Source of the DNA: Corynebacterium pseudotuberculosis
GTDB taxonomy: Bacteria > Actinomycetota > Actinomycetes > Mycobacteriales > Mycobacteriaceae
Length of the DNA: 64,000 nucleotides
Reading direction: 5' to 3'
NCBI RefSeq assembly: GCF_002155265.1
Contig: NZ_CP021251.1
Coordinates: forward strand, 1,240,001-1,304,000
Both the position numbers and the translations under genes were made by a program. The notes beneath the pieces are model-generated. The model worked only from the letters and a program-made list of their open reading frames with translations. It was not told the DNA's origin and ran no database searches. Positions within the stretch are counted from its first letter, which is position 1. Every line of letters starts with the position of its first letter. Of this stretch, positions 8,030 through 16,766 are shown piece by piece.

Positions 8030-9657
8030 GACGCTGAGCCGATTCTTTTCCCGAGGACATCCAATACGTCCTGGATGTATGTCGGTGGATTCAGGGTGTG
8101 CTCTGATGTGGCGATGGCTAGGGCCGCATCCGTCTTGTTTTTCTGCATCCATGCAGCAAACGGAGGTTCTTTTGCTTTGGGGAACACGAGTTGCAGAGAC
8201 TCGTTCGTGTTTGCTCTTTCAATCTGGGGCTCTAACGTGTTCCCGAGGTTCGGATCGCCAATGGACAGGATCCTCTGTCCTTCCTGCAGGTAGGATCCTA
8301 CTTTTTCCTGCCAGTGCTCTGGGGCATGGCCGTCATTGTCGCGGATAGCGAAAAGGGAACGGCCCAGCAGAGTTGCCAGTTCAAAGCATCGTCCGAATGA
8401 CACACCATTGATGGACATCACGTCTACGCCGCAGTCCAACGGTTCGCGGCCAAACCTGTCGGTGAAAAACCTGGTGAAGACAATCTCATCAGAGGGACCC
8501 TCCACGACCACGATCGTGTCAGCCAGGATGAGTCGGAGGGTGTCGAAACCGGAGAGCTTCTGGAAGTAGCGGATCGTGTCTTTGTTCAGCGTGTTGAACC
8601 GCGCGGGCGTCCCTTCGCTGAGCAAGGTCACTTGACCAAGTCCGAGTCGGTTGAGGATATAAGAACTATGCGTTGTGATGAACACTTGCCGGTTTTGAGC
8701 AGAGCGTTCAATGTAAGAAATGAGCTGCCGCATTCGGGTATGGCTGAGGTGGTTCTCTGGTTCCTCGATGAAAACGAGGCTGCTTGTGTCTGCATTTCGC
8801 CCCATAGCGAGGATGGTTTTGGCCACCGCCTGATTTCCCTGCCCAGCCATCGACAACGGAACGTCATCGACATCGGGGATGAGAGTGGCTTCCCACGAGG
8901 CCGAGCGAGACTGATCGATCTGCAACCCCACCACTGCTCCTGGAATCGACTGATTCTCTTCGGCGAGTTCCTCGTTGAGGTCGCGCAGAACCTCGCGGCC
9001 GAGGGTTGCGCGGAGCTTGCGGTGATCAACAGAGACTCGGCTGCGGTCTTTCGGGTCGAGACGGGTTTCCAAGATTTGTCGCGTGTAGTAGTCAACGCCA
9101 CGCTCGGAGCGGATTGTTCGACTATCGATCAATGAGATGCCGAGTTCCTTGGGGCGTCGCTGCACCGGGTGTCCACCAAAGCTCAGCCATTCAACCATGT
9201 AATACTCGACTGGGAGAACTTCAGGGCAGTCTTCTTGCTGGAAGTAATCATCTAGCTCCTGCGTGTACTCCGGATCAGGATGTGCCCAGATGGACAGACC
9301 AACCGAGTCTGCGTTCTCCATATTATTGACGCCTCGGAGTTTTTCCAGCTCACCGCTTTCGACATCCAGGTAGACGTCAATGCGAAACGTTGGTGCATCG
9401 CGGTGACTGCGTTCGTTGGGCGGTTTCTCGAAGAAGTCGTGAACCATGGTGTGGTTAAACCAATAAGGGTTCAGGTACTCTTTCGCGCGAACGCCGTTGA
9501 CTCGCCCTGCTAAGGCTAGCGTGATTGCTTCCAAGAGCGTTGATTTACCCGCCTCATTTCCGCCGACGATAATGTTGGTTCCCGCCTCAGGTTCAAACGT
9601 AAAATCCTGGAACCTTCTATATCCTCGAATCTGCACTCTCGTGATTACTGGCGTCAT
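8026..9657 (-). CDS. OLD-family ATP-dependent nuclease (GajA-like: AAA/ABC ATPase + Toprim)
   Basis: 543 aa. Walker A GGNEAGKST at residues 32-40; an ABC-signature-like LSMAGQGNQA at 268-277; Walker B VFIEEPENHLS at 295-305; switch His330 in TTHSS. The C-terminal Toprim domain has VEGPSDE at 385-391 (catalytic Glu) and RDNDG at 439-443 (metal-binding Asp pair). Length and domain order match OLD class 2 / GajA proteins. The start overlaps the Res stop by ATGA, and the stop overlaps the helicase start by ATGA, so all three are coupled. Expected role: nucleotide-regulated DNA nicking during phage attack, with the UvrD-like partner. All motifs are intact. Confidence 0.85.
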   Translation of the reverse strand: MTPVITRVQIRGYRRFQDFTFEPEAGTNIIVGGNEAGKSTLLEAITLALAGRVNGVRAKEYLNPYWFNHTMVHDFFEKPPNERSHRDAPTFRIDVYLDVESGELEKLRGVNNMENADSVGLSIWAHPDPEYTQELDDYFQQEDCPEVLPVEYYMVEWLSFGGHPVQRRPKELGISLIDSRTIRSERGVDYYTRQILETRLDPKDRSRVSVDHRKLRATLGREVLRDLNEELAEENQSIPGAVVGLQIDQSRSASWEATLIPDVDDVPLSMAGQGNQAVAKTILAMGRNADTSSLVFIEEPENHLSHTRMRQLISYIERSAQNRQVFITTHSSYILNRLGLGQVTLLSEGTPARFNTLNKDTIRYFQKLSGFDTLRLILADTIVVVEGPSDEIVFTRFFTDRFGREPLDCGVDVMSINGVSFGRCFELATLLGRSLFAIRDNDGHAPEHWQEKVGSYLQEGQRILSIGDPNLGNTLEPQIERANTNESLQLVFPKAKEPPFAAWMQKNKTDAALAIATSEHTLNPPTYIQDVLDVLGKRIGSAS

Positions 9658-12624
9658 TGCGCCACCACCTGTTTGATCATGGTGACGATGTCGTCGCGTT
9701 TGAGTTGCGGGGCGAAGTGGACGGAGATGCTCTCGTCACTAATCGACTCGAAGAAATTCCGAGCGGCCTTGATCCGTAGCTGCTCGGTCTCGCGCAGGTC
9801 TGCCTTAGAGTCGACGTCCTTTGTCTCGACGATGAAGTTCAGCGACATTTTTCCATCAGCGGTCTTGAGCACATACATGAAGTCTGGGCTGGTCGTTCCA
9901 CCGAAATAGACGGGCACCTGGATCGATTTACGCGGGATTTTGCCGTAGACAACGACCTCGTCGAGAACAGAGTCACGGATCGTGGTCTGTTCCTTCGGGG
10001 AGTCGTAGACGAACGCGTCGTAGAGGAATTTTTCTGGCACCTCGGAGGTGGTGTCGCGGTAGACACCGACGTTTCCTTGCGCAATAGTCTTCAGCGGTTG
10101 ACCGTCAGGGTCGGTCAGCGCGGTGGCTCCCAGTGGCCCGTCGATCCGGGTGTAGGAGAACCGTTTGACATATTCGCGCTGCATCCAGCCATGGAACTGT
10201 GCAACAAACTCACCCAGTGTGGCCTTGTTGAAGAAATCGCTGGGAAGCTTCTTCTTCGCGTTGCTTCGCACCAAGCCAGCGTGAATCTCGCTGATGGGTA
10301 GATAGGTTTGGGTGTAGGCCAGTCTCAGCCACTGTCCATAGGGTATCGACCCGTCAACGGCGTAGGTTTCCTTCGTCGACGAGATGGTCGTCAGCACCCC
10401 GTCCTCGCTGGTCGTGAGCAGGTCTTGGGTGAACCTACCGGTTTGTGCCTTGTAGATGCCTTCGTCCAGGATCTCGTCGATGCAGGTACTGATTTCGGCA
10501 GGTGTGAGGTCATCGAGTCTGAGGTAGTACTTGGCGTTGACCGCTTCCCACAGTTGCTTGAGTTCGGAGTAGCGATTCTTGCGGATTCCGACTCGGGCTT
10601 TCTTTTTGTCGGTGACAACTTTTCCGGGCTTGAGCTTGCCTTCTGCGAATTGCGGATAAAGCTCAAAGAGCGCCTCGGCCTTGCCGTCGATTAGGTTCTT
10701 GTCGCTATCGACTAGGCCTTTTGGAGTAGTTCAATGAACAGCTCGGTCTCGTCCTTGCCCAGTTTGGCTGCCACACGCGGCAGCAGTTCCTTAACCGAGG
10801 GGGCCTGGCCACCGGTGTCTGCGTTGATTTCGCTCACGAGGCTATTGGCGAATGATTCCTCGGTGTAATCAATGAGGTAGGTCAGCCGGAAGTCCTCATC
10901 AGCTAGTCGACTGCCGCTGACATCAACGGGAAGGCGCAGCCCGCGCCCGACCTCTTGGAGTTTCGAGATTTCCGATCCCGACGAGCGTAGTTTCACGATC
11001 TGGAAGACGTTGGGGTTATCCCAGCCCTCACGCAGCGTCCACTTCGAGAACACGAATCGCATTGTGTTCGGCGACCCATCCGCCTTCGTGAATGACAGCA
11101 TCGATTGCTTATCGCGCAGAATCAGGTCCACCTCGGCCTGGATTGCCTCATCGGTGGACGCATTATCAGCAGAAAAGTAACCACCGTTCGTTGCCGACAC
11201 ATCGGCCAGCGAAGCCTTCAAGTATGCGACGTAGTCTTTGGCTATCTGTGAGGTCTTGTCCTCGTGTTCGGCGATGACCTCCTTGAGCTTGGCAGCCAGC
11301 TGTTCCTCGAACCGGACGCGTAAGTGGCCTGGACCGTCCTCACCACGGTAGGAGTCGATCGAGTCAATGAAAAACAGTGTCAAGGTTTTCACGCGGGTAG
11401 CGCGCCGGAAGTTTTCCCACTCCGTCTCGAAGTGATTATCCAGCGCGCGGGCAATCATTAGTTCTTGATAGGTCTGGGAATACACTCCCGCAACCACGGT
11501 GTCGCCCTTACCCAGGATCTGACCATTAGACAGAGTCACCCCAGACTTGATCGTCGGGTTCTCTGTCTTGCCCACAGCCTCGATCGTGATGCCAGCGAAC
11601 GCTCCATCCGCCTCAGCCAACGAGCCACCCGACCCTACTGTCAAGGTCTTGGAGGTATCGAGGTTGGTAAACGTGGCCTGTTTCGGCTTGCGAGCCGACA
11701 AGCTTGTCAACTTCAACCTCGTGGAGTCTTGCCCATCGTCCTCCGGGTACTGCACAGCCACGCCCTTGACGAGCTGTTCGTTGAACGCCTCGCCCGCGCC
11801 AAGATTGAACACCAAATTGTTGTAATCGATCTGGCCGGTCTTGTCGTTCTTCGGGAAAGTCGCACCGAACCTGACTACAGCTTGGGGTTGGATCTGGTCA
11901 ATGATCGTTTGGTAAGCCTTGTTCTCACGGCGGAACCGATGCGGCTCATCAATAATCACCACCGGCCGAGTTGCCGCCAATGCCTCATACGGTTGGCTCG
12001 ACATACCCAACACTGTTTGGTCATAGATAGCACCCATCGTCGCTGCCGAACGTAACATGCCATCAGTCATCAACAACGCATGCACACGGCCCTTGGTTAG
12101 CCGGGGGATGCCGACACGAAATTCGCGACCGCGCTAGGGAAAAACTTCCGTCCCTTTGACCGCTTCTGTGGATCAAGAACATCCAGCTCCAGCTTGATGC
12201 TGCCACCATAAGTATCGTCGAAATAGTTACGCGCATACTCGGACGTGATGAATGACCTGGTGCCCAGTTTGATCGCTGTCGACGGCACCACAACGATGAA
12301 CTTGGTAAACCCATAGAGCCTGTTGAGTTCGTACATCATCTGCGTGTAGACCAGCGTCTTACCCGTGCCGGTCTCCATCTTCACATCAATACCGAGCACG
12401 CCATCATCCACCCGGCCCCGCCAGGCACGCGGGATAGCGGATACACCGGCAACCGCGCCGTTCTGCAATTCAGAAATGTTATGAGCCAACTGCGAATCAG
12501 CAAGATCGAAGGTCGGATTGGCCTCCATCAACCCGCCTGAATCGAAATCCACGCCATGAAAAACACGGGTAATCGCCGTCAGCGCCCGTTGTTGGTGCTC
12601 AAGGGTCTGTAGCCTAATCTGCAT
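9654..12624 (-). pseudogene. Type III restriction enzyme Res subunit (helicase-endonuclease), two frameshifts
   Basis: Likely ATG at 12624, 4 bases after the Mod stop. Helicase motifs in order: METGTGKT (residues 83-90, Walker A); frame break at a G5 run (12103-12107); VVIIDEPHRF (DEPH box); KWTLREGWDNPNVFQ; and QEVGRGLRLP (motif VI). A second break lies at a T4 run (10719-10722), where adding one base joins IELLQK to GLVDSDKNLIDGK. The last segment carries a PD-(D/E)XK-like nuclease site (SPDFMYV...FIVETKD). Both breaks are repaired by one extra base in a homopolymer, giving a single protein of roughly 990 aa, normal for Res. As written, it would be three fragments and no restriction activity. 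Confidence 0.85.
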
Positions 12625-12628
12625 CGCC

Positions 12629-14599
12629 CTACAGCCTCTCAATCACAGACACGGTACGACCAGATTTCAGCACCGAGAGGTTCTTCTTCAACTCGTGCAT
12701 TACACCAAACGTGACCGAGTACCCAAACACCACAACACGAGAAACCGCAAGATCCCCGTTCTCTAGCTGACGAACAAGCTCCACCACGTCATCACTCGTC
12801 AAACCCGGCGGGATGATATAAGCAGAATCTCCGCACACATCCAGCTCGTAGCCAGCCAAGGTAACCTGCTGCGCGCCAGTGACCAGACCGTGTCCGTCTT
12901 CAACAAGCCACGTCGCCAACACCGTGTCATGCCCAGGAGTACCGTTCAGGTCGAACTTTGAGACATAATCCCCAGCTAGCAAGGTACCGTCCTGTTTCGG
13001 ATCAAACGTCAGCAGATCATCAAGAACCTGTCCAGACGGCTCGTTCAGCCTGTAAAGCTTGAAGCCGTAATCGATATCCGCGCCAGTCTCTTCCTTGATC
13101 TTTGCAGATGCACGCCTGATTCGTTCACGACCGATTTCATCGATGGTACGGTAACCGGCTTTGTAGGCCGCCTTGGCGGTCTTGGAACCGGATTCACCAT
13201 CGATCACTTCTGGCAGCTGCACCATGATGAACTGTCGATCGAGGCCGGTTTCAGCACTTAAACGCCAGGATGCTTCGGCTGTAGTGCCAGAGCCTGAAAA
13301 GAAGTCAACAATGAGACCACCTTGCGGGGTTCCAAGCTGAAGTACTTCCTTCAGAAGAGGGGTCGGCTTCGGATAGCTTGCCGATTCAGAGGAGAGCAGT
13401 TCTTTTACTTCCTGAGTGCCGACCTGCTGATTAAATTCTCTACTTTCCCAAATGGTAAATGCCTTTTTGGTGCGTTCGGCCAGGCCGTCCTTCTTTAAGT
13501 AGTCCTTGACGGCAATGTCATATTCACTGCGCCGTTTAACAAAGGTTGGAACAAGCCGGTCAAGTTCCTCGCGGCATCTATTGATTCCCCACATCCAGCG
13601 TCCATCACGCCCATCAGACTTACGAGGGAGCACTTCCGCCCAGTTTGTCACAGGGGCAAGTGATACAGTCTCATTTTCTGGGTCGACGTAGATTGGAAAG
13701 TACATATCTGGGCGGTCTTCCCGTAATGATTCCACTCCACGCTGCCTAAGCCCTAAAAGACGATACTTACCCCGATCATCTTCATATTTGTAGTCTGCTC
13801 GGTCTTTCTCGGTTAATCCCCGCCCACCAATGCCTGCCGCAGCAGCTGAAATCGAGTACACCAAAAGATAGTCATGGACCGGCGCAATTGAAGTATTCGA
13901 CTGTCTCCCGCGAGGATTATTCCTTACCGTTATAGAAGCGACGAACCCTTGTTCACCGAAAACCTCATCACACAGCATGCGAAGGTTTGCTTGCTCGTTG
14001 TCATCGATGCTAATGAAGATGACGCCGTCATCGGCTAGCAGCTCCTTCGCGAGTTGCAGGCGGGGGTACATGAAGGTGAGCCAGGCAGAGTGTGACGACT
14101 TGCCACGTAAGTCAAGGACTCGCTCGGCTTCATCTTCAGTAAGTCCGACCTTTTCAACGAGTTGGGGGATAGTGAAGCCGAAGTCGTCGTTGTAGACGAA
14201 TCCGTCAGAGCCCGTGTTGTAGGGCGGGTCGATGTAGATGCACTTGACTTTGCCTGCATAGGAGCCGAGCAGATGTTTGAGGGCGTCGAGGTTGTCGCCG
14301 ACTATGTAGATGTTCTCGGAATCCTTGTTTTCCGGTTGGCTGTTGTGGTCGAGGTCTGGCACAACCACTGTTTCGGTTTTCGTGGACGTGAGGTACTTCG
14401 CGTAGGACTTGCCGAGGAATTTCAGCTCGTATCCCTCGCGGGTGAGATCGACGTCTCCGTCTTGGAGTGCCTGTTGGAGTCGGTCAATCATGAAGTTGCC
14501 GTCGCCGTCGAAATACTCGGGCAGGGCGGCGCGGAGCCGTTCTATTTCGAAGTCGTTGGGCTTAACGGCTTCGTTGTGCTCGCTGATGTTTCTGATCAT
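12629..14599 (-). CDS. Type III site-specific DNA methyltransferase (Mod)
   Basis: 656 aa, intact. The catalytic motif IV DPPY (124-127, in YIDPPYNTG) precedes the SAM-binding motif FFSGSGTT (433-440). This is the beta-class order used by type III Mod enzymes, which make N6-methyladenine. The region between them (about 220-420) would hold the target-recognition domain. The N-terminus has the usual Mod leader with KFLGKSYAK before IYIVGDNLDALKHL. The start overlaps the XRE stop (ATGA) and the stop lies 4 bases before the Res start. Being intact, it should methylate DNA whether or not Res works. Recognition sequence cannot be predicted. Confidence 0.9.
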   Translation of the reverse strand: MIRNISEHNEAVKPNDFEIERLRAALPEYFDGDGNFMIDRLQQALQDGDVDLTREGYELKFLGKSYAKYLTSTKTETVVVPDLDHNSQPENKDSENIYIVGDNLDALKHLLGSYAGKVKCIYIDPPYNTGSDGFVYNDDFGFTIPQLVEKVGLTEDEAERVLDLRGKSSHSAWLTFMYPRLQLAKELLADDGVIFISIDDNEQANLRMLCDEVFGEQGFVASITVRNNPRGRQSNTSIAPVHDYLLVYSISAAAAGIGGRGLTEKDRADYKYEDDRGKYRLLGLRQRGVESLREDRPDMYFPIYVDPENETVSLAPVTNWAEVLPRKSDGRDGRWMWGINRCREELDRLVPTFVKRRSEYDIAVKDYLKKDGLAERTKKAFTIWESREFNQQVGTQEVKELLSSESASYPKPTPLLKEVLQLGTPQGGLIVDFFSGSGTTAEASWRLSAETGLDRQFIMVQLPEVIDGESGSKTAKAAYKAGYRTIDEIGRERIRRASAKIKEETGADIDYGFKLYRLNEPSGQVLDDLLTFDPKQDGTLLAGDYVSKFDLNGTPGHDTVLATWLVEDGHGLVTGAQQVTLAGYELDVCGDSAYIIPPGLTSDDVVELVRQLENGDLAVSRVVVFGYSVTFGVMHELKKNLSVLKSGRTVSVIERL

Positions 14600-14808
14600 T
14601 TCTTTGGCTCCTTGGTGGCTTCGCAGATGTCATTGATGTCTGCCGTTAATGCCGTACATATTCGGGCAAGAACCTCTGTGGTGACGTTGCCGTCTTTACC
14701 CATCTTGGCGATGGTCGCAGCTGATAAGCCGGTTGCGATGCGTAGGTCTTCTTTGGTCATTTCTCGGTCGATAAGGAGTTTCCACAGAGGTTTGAACGTG
14801 ATGGTCAC
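14596..14808 (-). CDS. XRE-family (Cro/CI) helix-turn-helix regulator
   Basis: 70 aa, essentially one HTH domain: TKEDLRIATGLSAATIAKMG matches the helix 2-turn-helix 3 pattern of XRE proteins, followed by a helix with LARICTALTADINDIC, typical of the short YozG-like class. It overlaps the DUF2326 gene (ATGA) and the mod gene (ATGA), placing it in the middle of the defence operon. It may act like the controller protein of R-M systems, tuning mod/res expression, although no separate promoter could be identified between it and its neighbours. Confidence 0.8.
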   Translation of the reverse strand: MTITFKPLWKLLIDREMTKEDLRIATGLSAATIAKMGKDGNVTTEVLARICTALTADINDICEATKEPKK

Positions 14809-15893
14809 TTTGCTTCTGCTCCTTCGCTGGGCTGTGGGTCGTGGTGGTCGGTGGTTTCGGTGTTCCAGGTGAAGCCGTAGAGGGCCTCGGCGCCTTCGCC
14901 GAGATGGATGACTTGGGCTGGGGCGACGCGTTTTTCGGCCTTGGTGCCGTAGGCCTTGGTGGCGTCGAAGGAGAAGAACACTTGCTTCGGCTCGCCCGCT
15001 CTGCTGGTGACGTTTGCGGTGTTGGCGTAGACGGCAAGGAGTTCCGCGACGGGAGCGAACGCAATCAGTTTGATGATAGCTGAGTCGTGGATGAGGAACG
15101 GCAATGGTGTGGAGCGCAAGACGGCGATGTCGAGAGCGACGAGGTGATTGAATTTCGCGCCGGAGCCGGTGTCGCCGTTGTGGTCGAAGGTGTAGGAGAC
15201 GCCTTTGGTGACGGCTTTGAAGGTGAAGATCTGGGCCTTCCGCGGTTCGCTCGGATACAAGGCGTCCATCACGTCTCGCATCTCGGCGTTGATCTGCGTG
15301 GTGAGTTCACCGAGCGTAGCGGGAATGCTTTCCTCGATCTCCTTCTTGAGGGCTTTGCGTTCTTCTTTGATCTTCTGGTTGTGGTCGAAGGTGCGGATCT
15401 GCTCGTCAAGCTGGGTGATCTTCGTGTGCAGTTCGAGGAAGCGTTGGTAGGTTTCGTCATCGAGCTGCGCGGATTCGCCGAGCGAGACGATCCTTGCTTG
15501 CTGTGCCCGGATTTCCTGCTTCAGGGCCTCGACCTGGGTGGTGTAAAGGCGGCGTTGTTCGGTGAGCTGTTCTTCAAGAATGCCGGTGAGAGCATGGTGG
15601 TAGTACTCGACGGTTTCCAGGTGCTCGCGGTTTGCATGGGGGAAGTAGGTGTAGAACTCTTCGAGGTCATCGGTGGTGATGCGAGTGTGACCGGCGAGGG
15701 TGGCTTCCACGATCGCCAGTTTCCCTGTCAACTGGTCGAGTTGCTCAGTCAGGGGTCGCAGCTGGCTTCGAAGGAGCTGTTGTTCTTGGCGGGCCTTGCG
15801 GTCGGCATCGAACAGGTCAAGATCGGCCTGTCGATGGACACGCGTTGCCTCAGCCTTCGCTTGCTTCAGCGAGCTCACGCTCTGCCCGGTCAC
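14805..15893 (-). CDS. DUF2326 SMC/ABC-type ATPase of an ABC-3C system, C-terminal part
   Basis: 362 codons from a GTG that overlaps the upstream stop (GTGA). Residues 1-200 are rich in charged heptad-like repeats, predicted coiled coil. The DUF2326 core follows, with INAEMRDVMDALYP, FDHNGDTGSGAKFN and the Walker B-like LPFLIHDS at 264-271. It lacks a Walker A motif, which sits in the preceding ORF; together they are about 580 aa, the length of an ordinary single DUF2326 protein. One extra base in a T5 run (15902-15906, plus strand) would fuse both (QKRPTVTGQS across the join). Either the gene is frameshifted or split with translational coupling. Known: DUF2326 ATPases are the core of ABC-three-component conflict systems. 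Confidence 0.75.
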   Translation of the reverse strand: MTGQSVSSLKQAKAEATRVHRQADLDLFDADRKARQEQQLLRSQLRPLTEQLDQLTGKLAIVEATLAGHTRITTDDLEEFYTYFPHANREHLETVEYYHHALTGILEEQLTEQRRLYTTQVEALKQEIRAQQARIVSLGESAQLDDETYQRFLELHTKITQLDEQIRTFDHNQKIKEERKALKKEIEESIPATLGELTTQINAEMRDVMDALYPSEPRKAQIFTFKAVTKGVSYTFDHNGDTGSGAKFNHLVALDIAVLRSTPLPFLIHDSAIIKLIAFAPVAELLAVYANTANVTSRAGEPKQVFFSFDATKAYGTKAEKRVAPAQVIHLGEGAEALYGFTWNTETTDHHDPQPSEGAEAK

Positions 15894-16549
15894 GGTCGGT
15901 CTTTTTGGTGAGTTTGATGTAGTTCGATCGAGTACTGGCCCTTCGCCATCGCATCTAGCGCATCGACCTCGCTGCGCACTTTCGCGTAGCGGTCCTGGAT
16001 TTCCTCGATCTCCGCATACGCACCAAACAACCGTAGTAGCGCGGCCGCGCCGCTGGTGTCGCTCTCGCGTGGGGCTGCGGCGAGGGGCTTGTCGAGCATC
16101 GCAATCCCGGATTCATCCACGCGGGAGAATCGGCCCACCAGGTCACGCCACGATGTGCCCGCCTCGTCGAGTCCGTAGGAGGTGAGCAGGAAACCCATGT
16201 ACTCATCGATCGACATCTCGTCGCCGGGGATGGTCCAGCAGGGGTCTTGGTAGGTGGCGACGAATCCAGGACGTGAGGTGTCGCGGGAGAAGTGGCGGTC
16301 AGTGCCGTGGATGCGCAGCGTGAAATAGATGACGTGGTGTCGTGCCGCCGTGGCCATCGTGACCGCATCCGAGCTCAAGAAATCACGGCCACAGTAGACG
16401 AAGTCGATGATCTGCAGAACGGTGGACTTGCCGATCGAGTTTTGCGCCCCGTCGGCGCCTTCGATGATGTTCAGCCCGGCATGGAACTCAATCACCGGCC
16501 GTTTCTCACCGTGGTGTTTGAAAGCTGGGGACCAGAGTCTAGTGAGCAC
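15890..16549 (-). CDS. DUF2326-type ATPase of an ABC-3C system, N-terminal P-loop part
   Basis: About 219 aa from GTG at 16549, preferred because AAGGGGTGA lies 7 bases upstream (an in-frame TTG at 16555 is the alternative). It begins with the SMC-like strand LTRLWSPAF and has the Walker A stretch GADGAQNSIGKST (31-43), with IIDFVYCG after it as in DUF2326 proteins. It runs into coiled coil near the end (IEEIQDRYAKVRSEVDALD). It overlaps the middle-component gene by 11 bases. The signature and Walker B motifs are in the following ORF, so this piece alone should not form a working ATPase. Confidence 0.75.
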   Translation of the reverse strand: MLTRLWSPAFKHHGEKRPVIEFHAGLNIIEGADGAQNSIGKSTVLQIIDFVYCGRDFLSSDAVTMATAARHHVIYFTLRIHGTDRHFSRDTSRPGFVATYQDPCWTIPGDEMSIDEYMGFLLTSYGLDEAGTSWRDLVGRFSRVDESGIAMLDKPLAAAPRESDTSGAAALLRLFGAYAEIEEIQDRYAKVRSEVDALDAMAKGQYSIELHQTHQKDRP

Positions 16550-16766
16550 GAGCAATCACCCCTTGGTCGGTATCGAGGCCGAAGGTGCCGAGCGTGAGCA
16601 GCAGCGTGAGGGCGTCGATCATGTCCTCGGTCGCCAACTGCCCCTCGAGGCGGTCGTGAAGATCGGCGACGCTCATGGGCGCAGTATCGAGGCTGCGCAT
16701 GATGGTGACGAAGTCAGCGAGGACGGTTTCGTTGAAGCGGTAGAGCTTGTTCGGGAGCCGGGTCAT
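16539..16766 (-). CDS. Small middle component of an ABC-three-component system
   Basis: 75 aa. LPNKLYRFNETVLADF at the N-terminus and the helical ATEDMIDALTLLLTLGTFGLD follow the pattern I recall for small middle-component proteins of the MC6/MC7 type that sit between the effector and DUF2326 genes. It looks like a compact winged-helix fold. It overlaps the effector stop (ATGA) and the ATPase start. Expected role: adaptor linking the SMC-like ATPase to the effector. The MC subtype is a guess from sequence feel and position; a profile search would settle it. Confidence 0.65.
   Translation of the reverse strand: MTRLPNKLYRFNETVLADFVTIMRSLDTAPMSVADLHDRLEGQLATEDMIDALTLLLTLGTFGLDTDQGVIARAH

Noticed and set aside
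14162..14872. 236-codon plus-strand open frame opposite mod/XRE
   Set aside because: Shadow of the methyltransferase codons; low-complexity Val-rich translation.
15890..15893. GTGA overlap as proof of two separate ATPase genes
   Set aside because: The pieces divide the Walker A and Walker B motifs, and one base in a T5 run fuses them; a frameshift is at least as likely as natural splitting.
15087..15911. 274-codon plus-strand open frame
   Set aside because: Antisense to the DUF2326 gene; Gly/Val/Glu-rich translation typical of the opposite strand of a GC-rich coiled coil.
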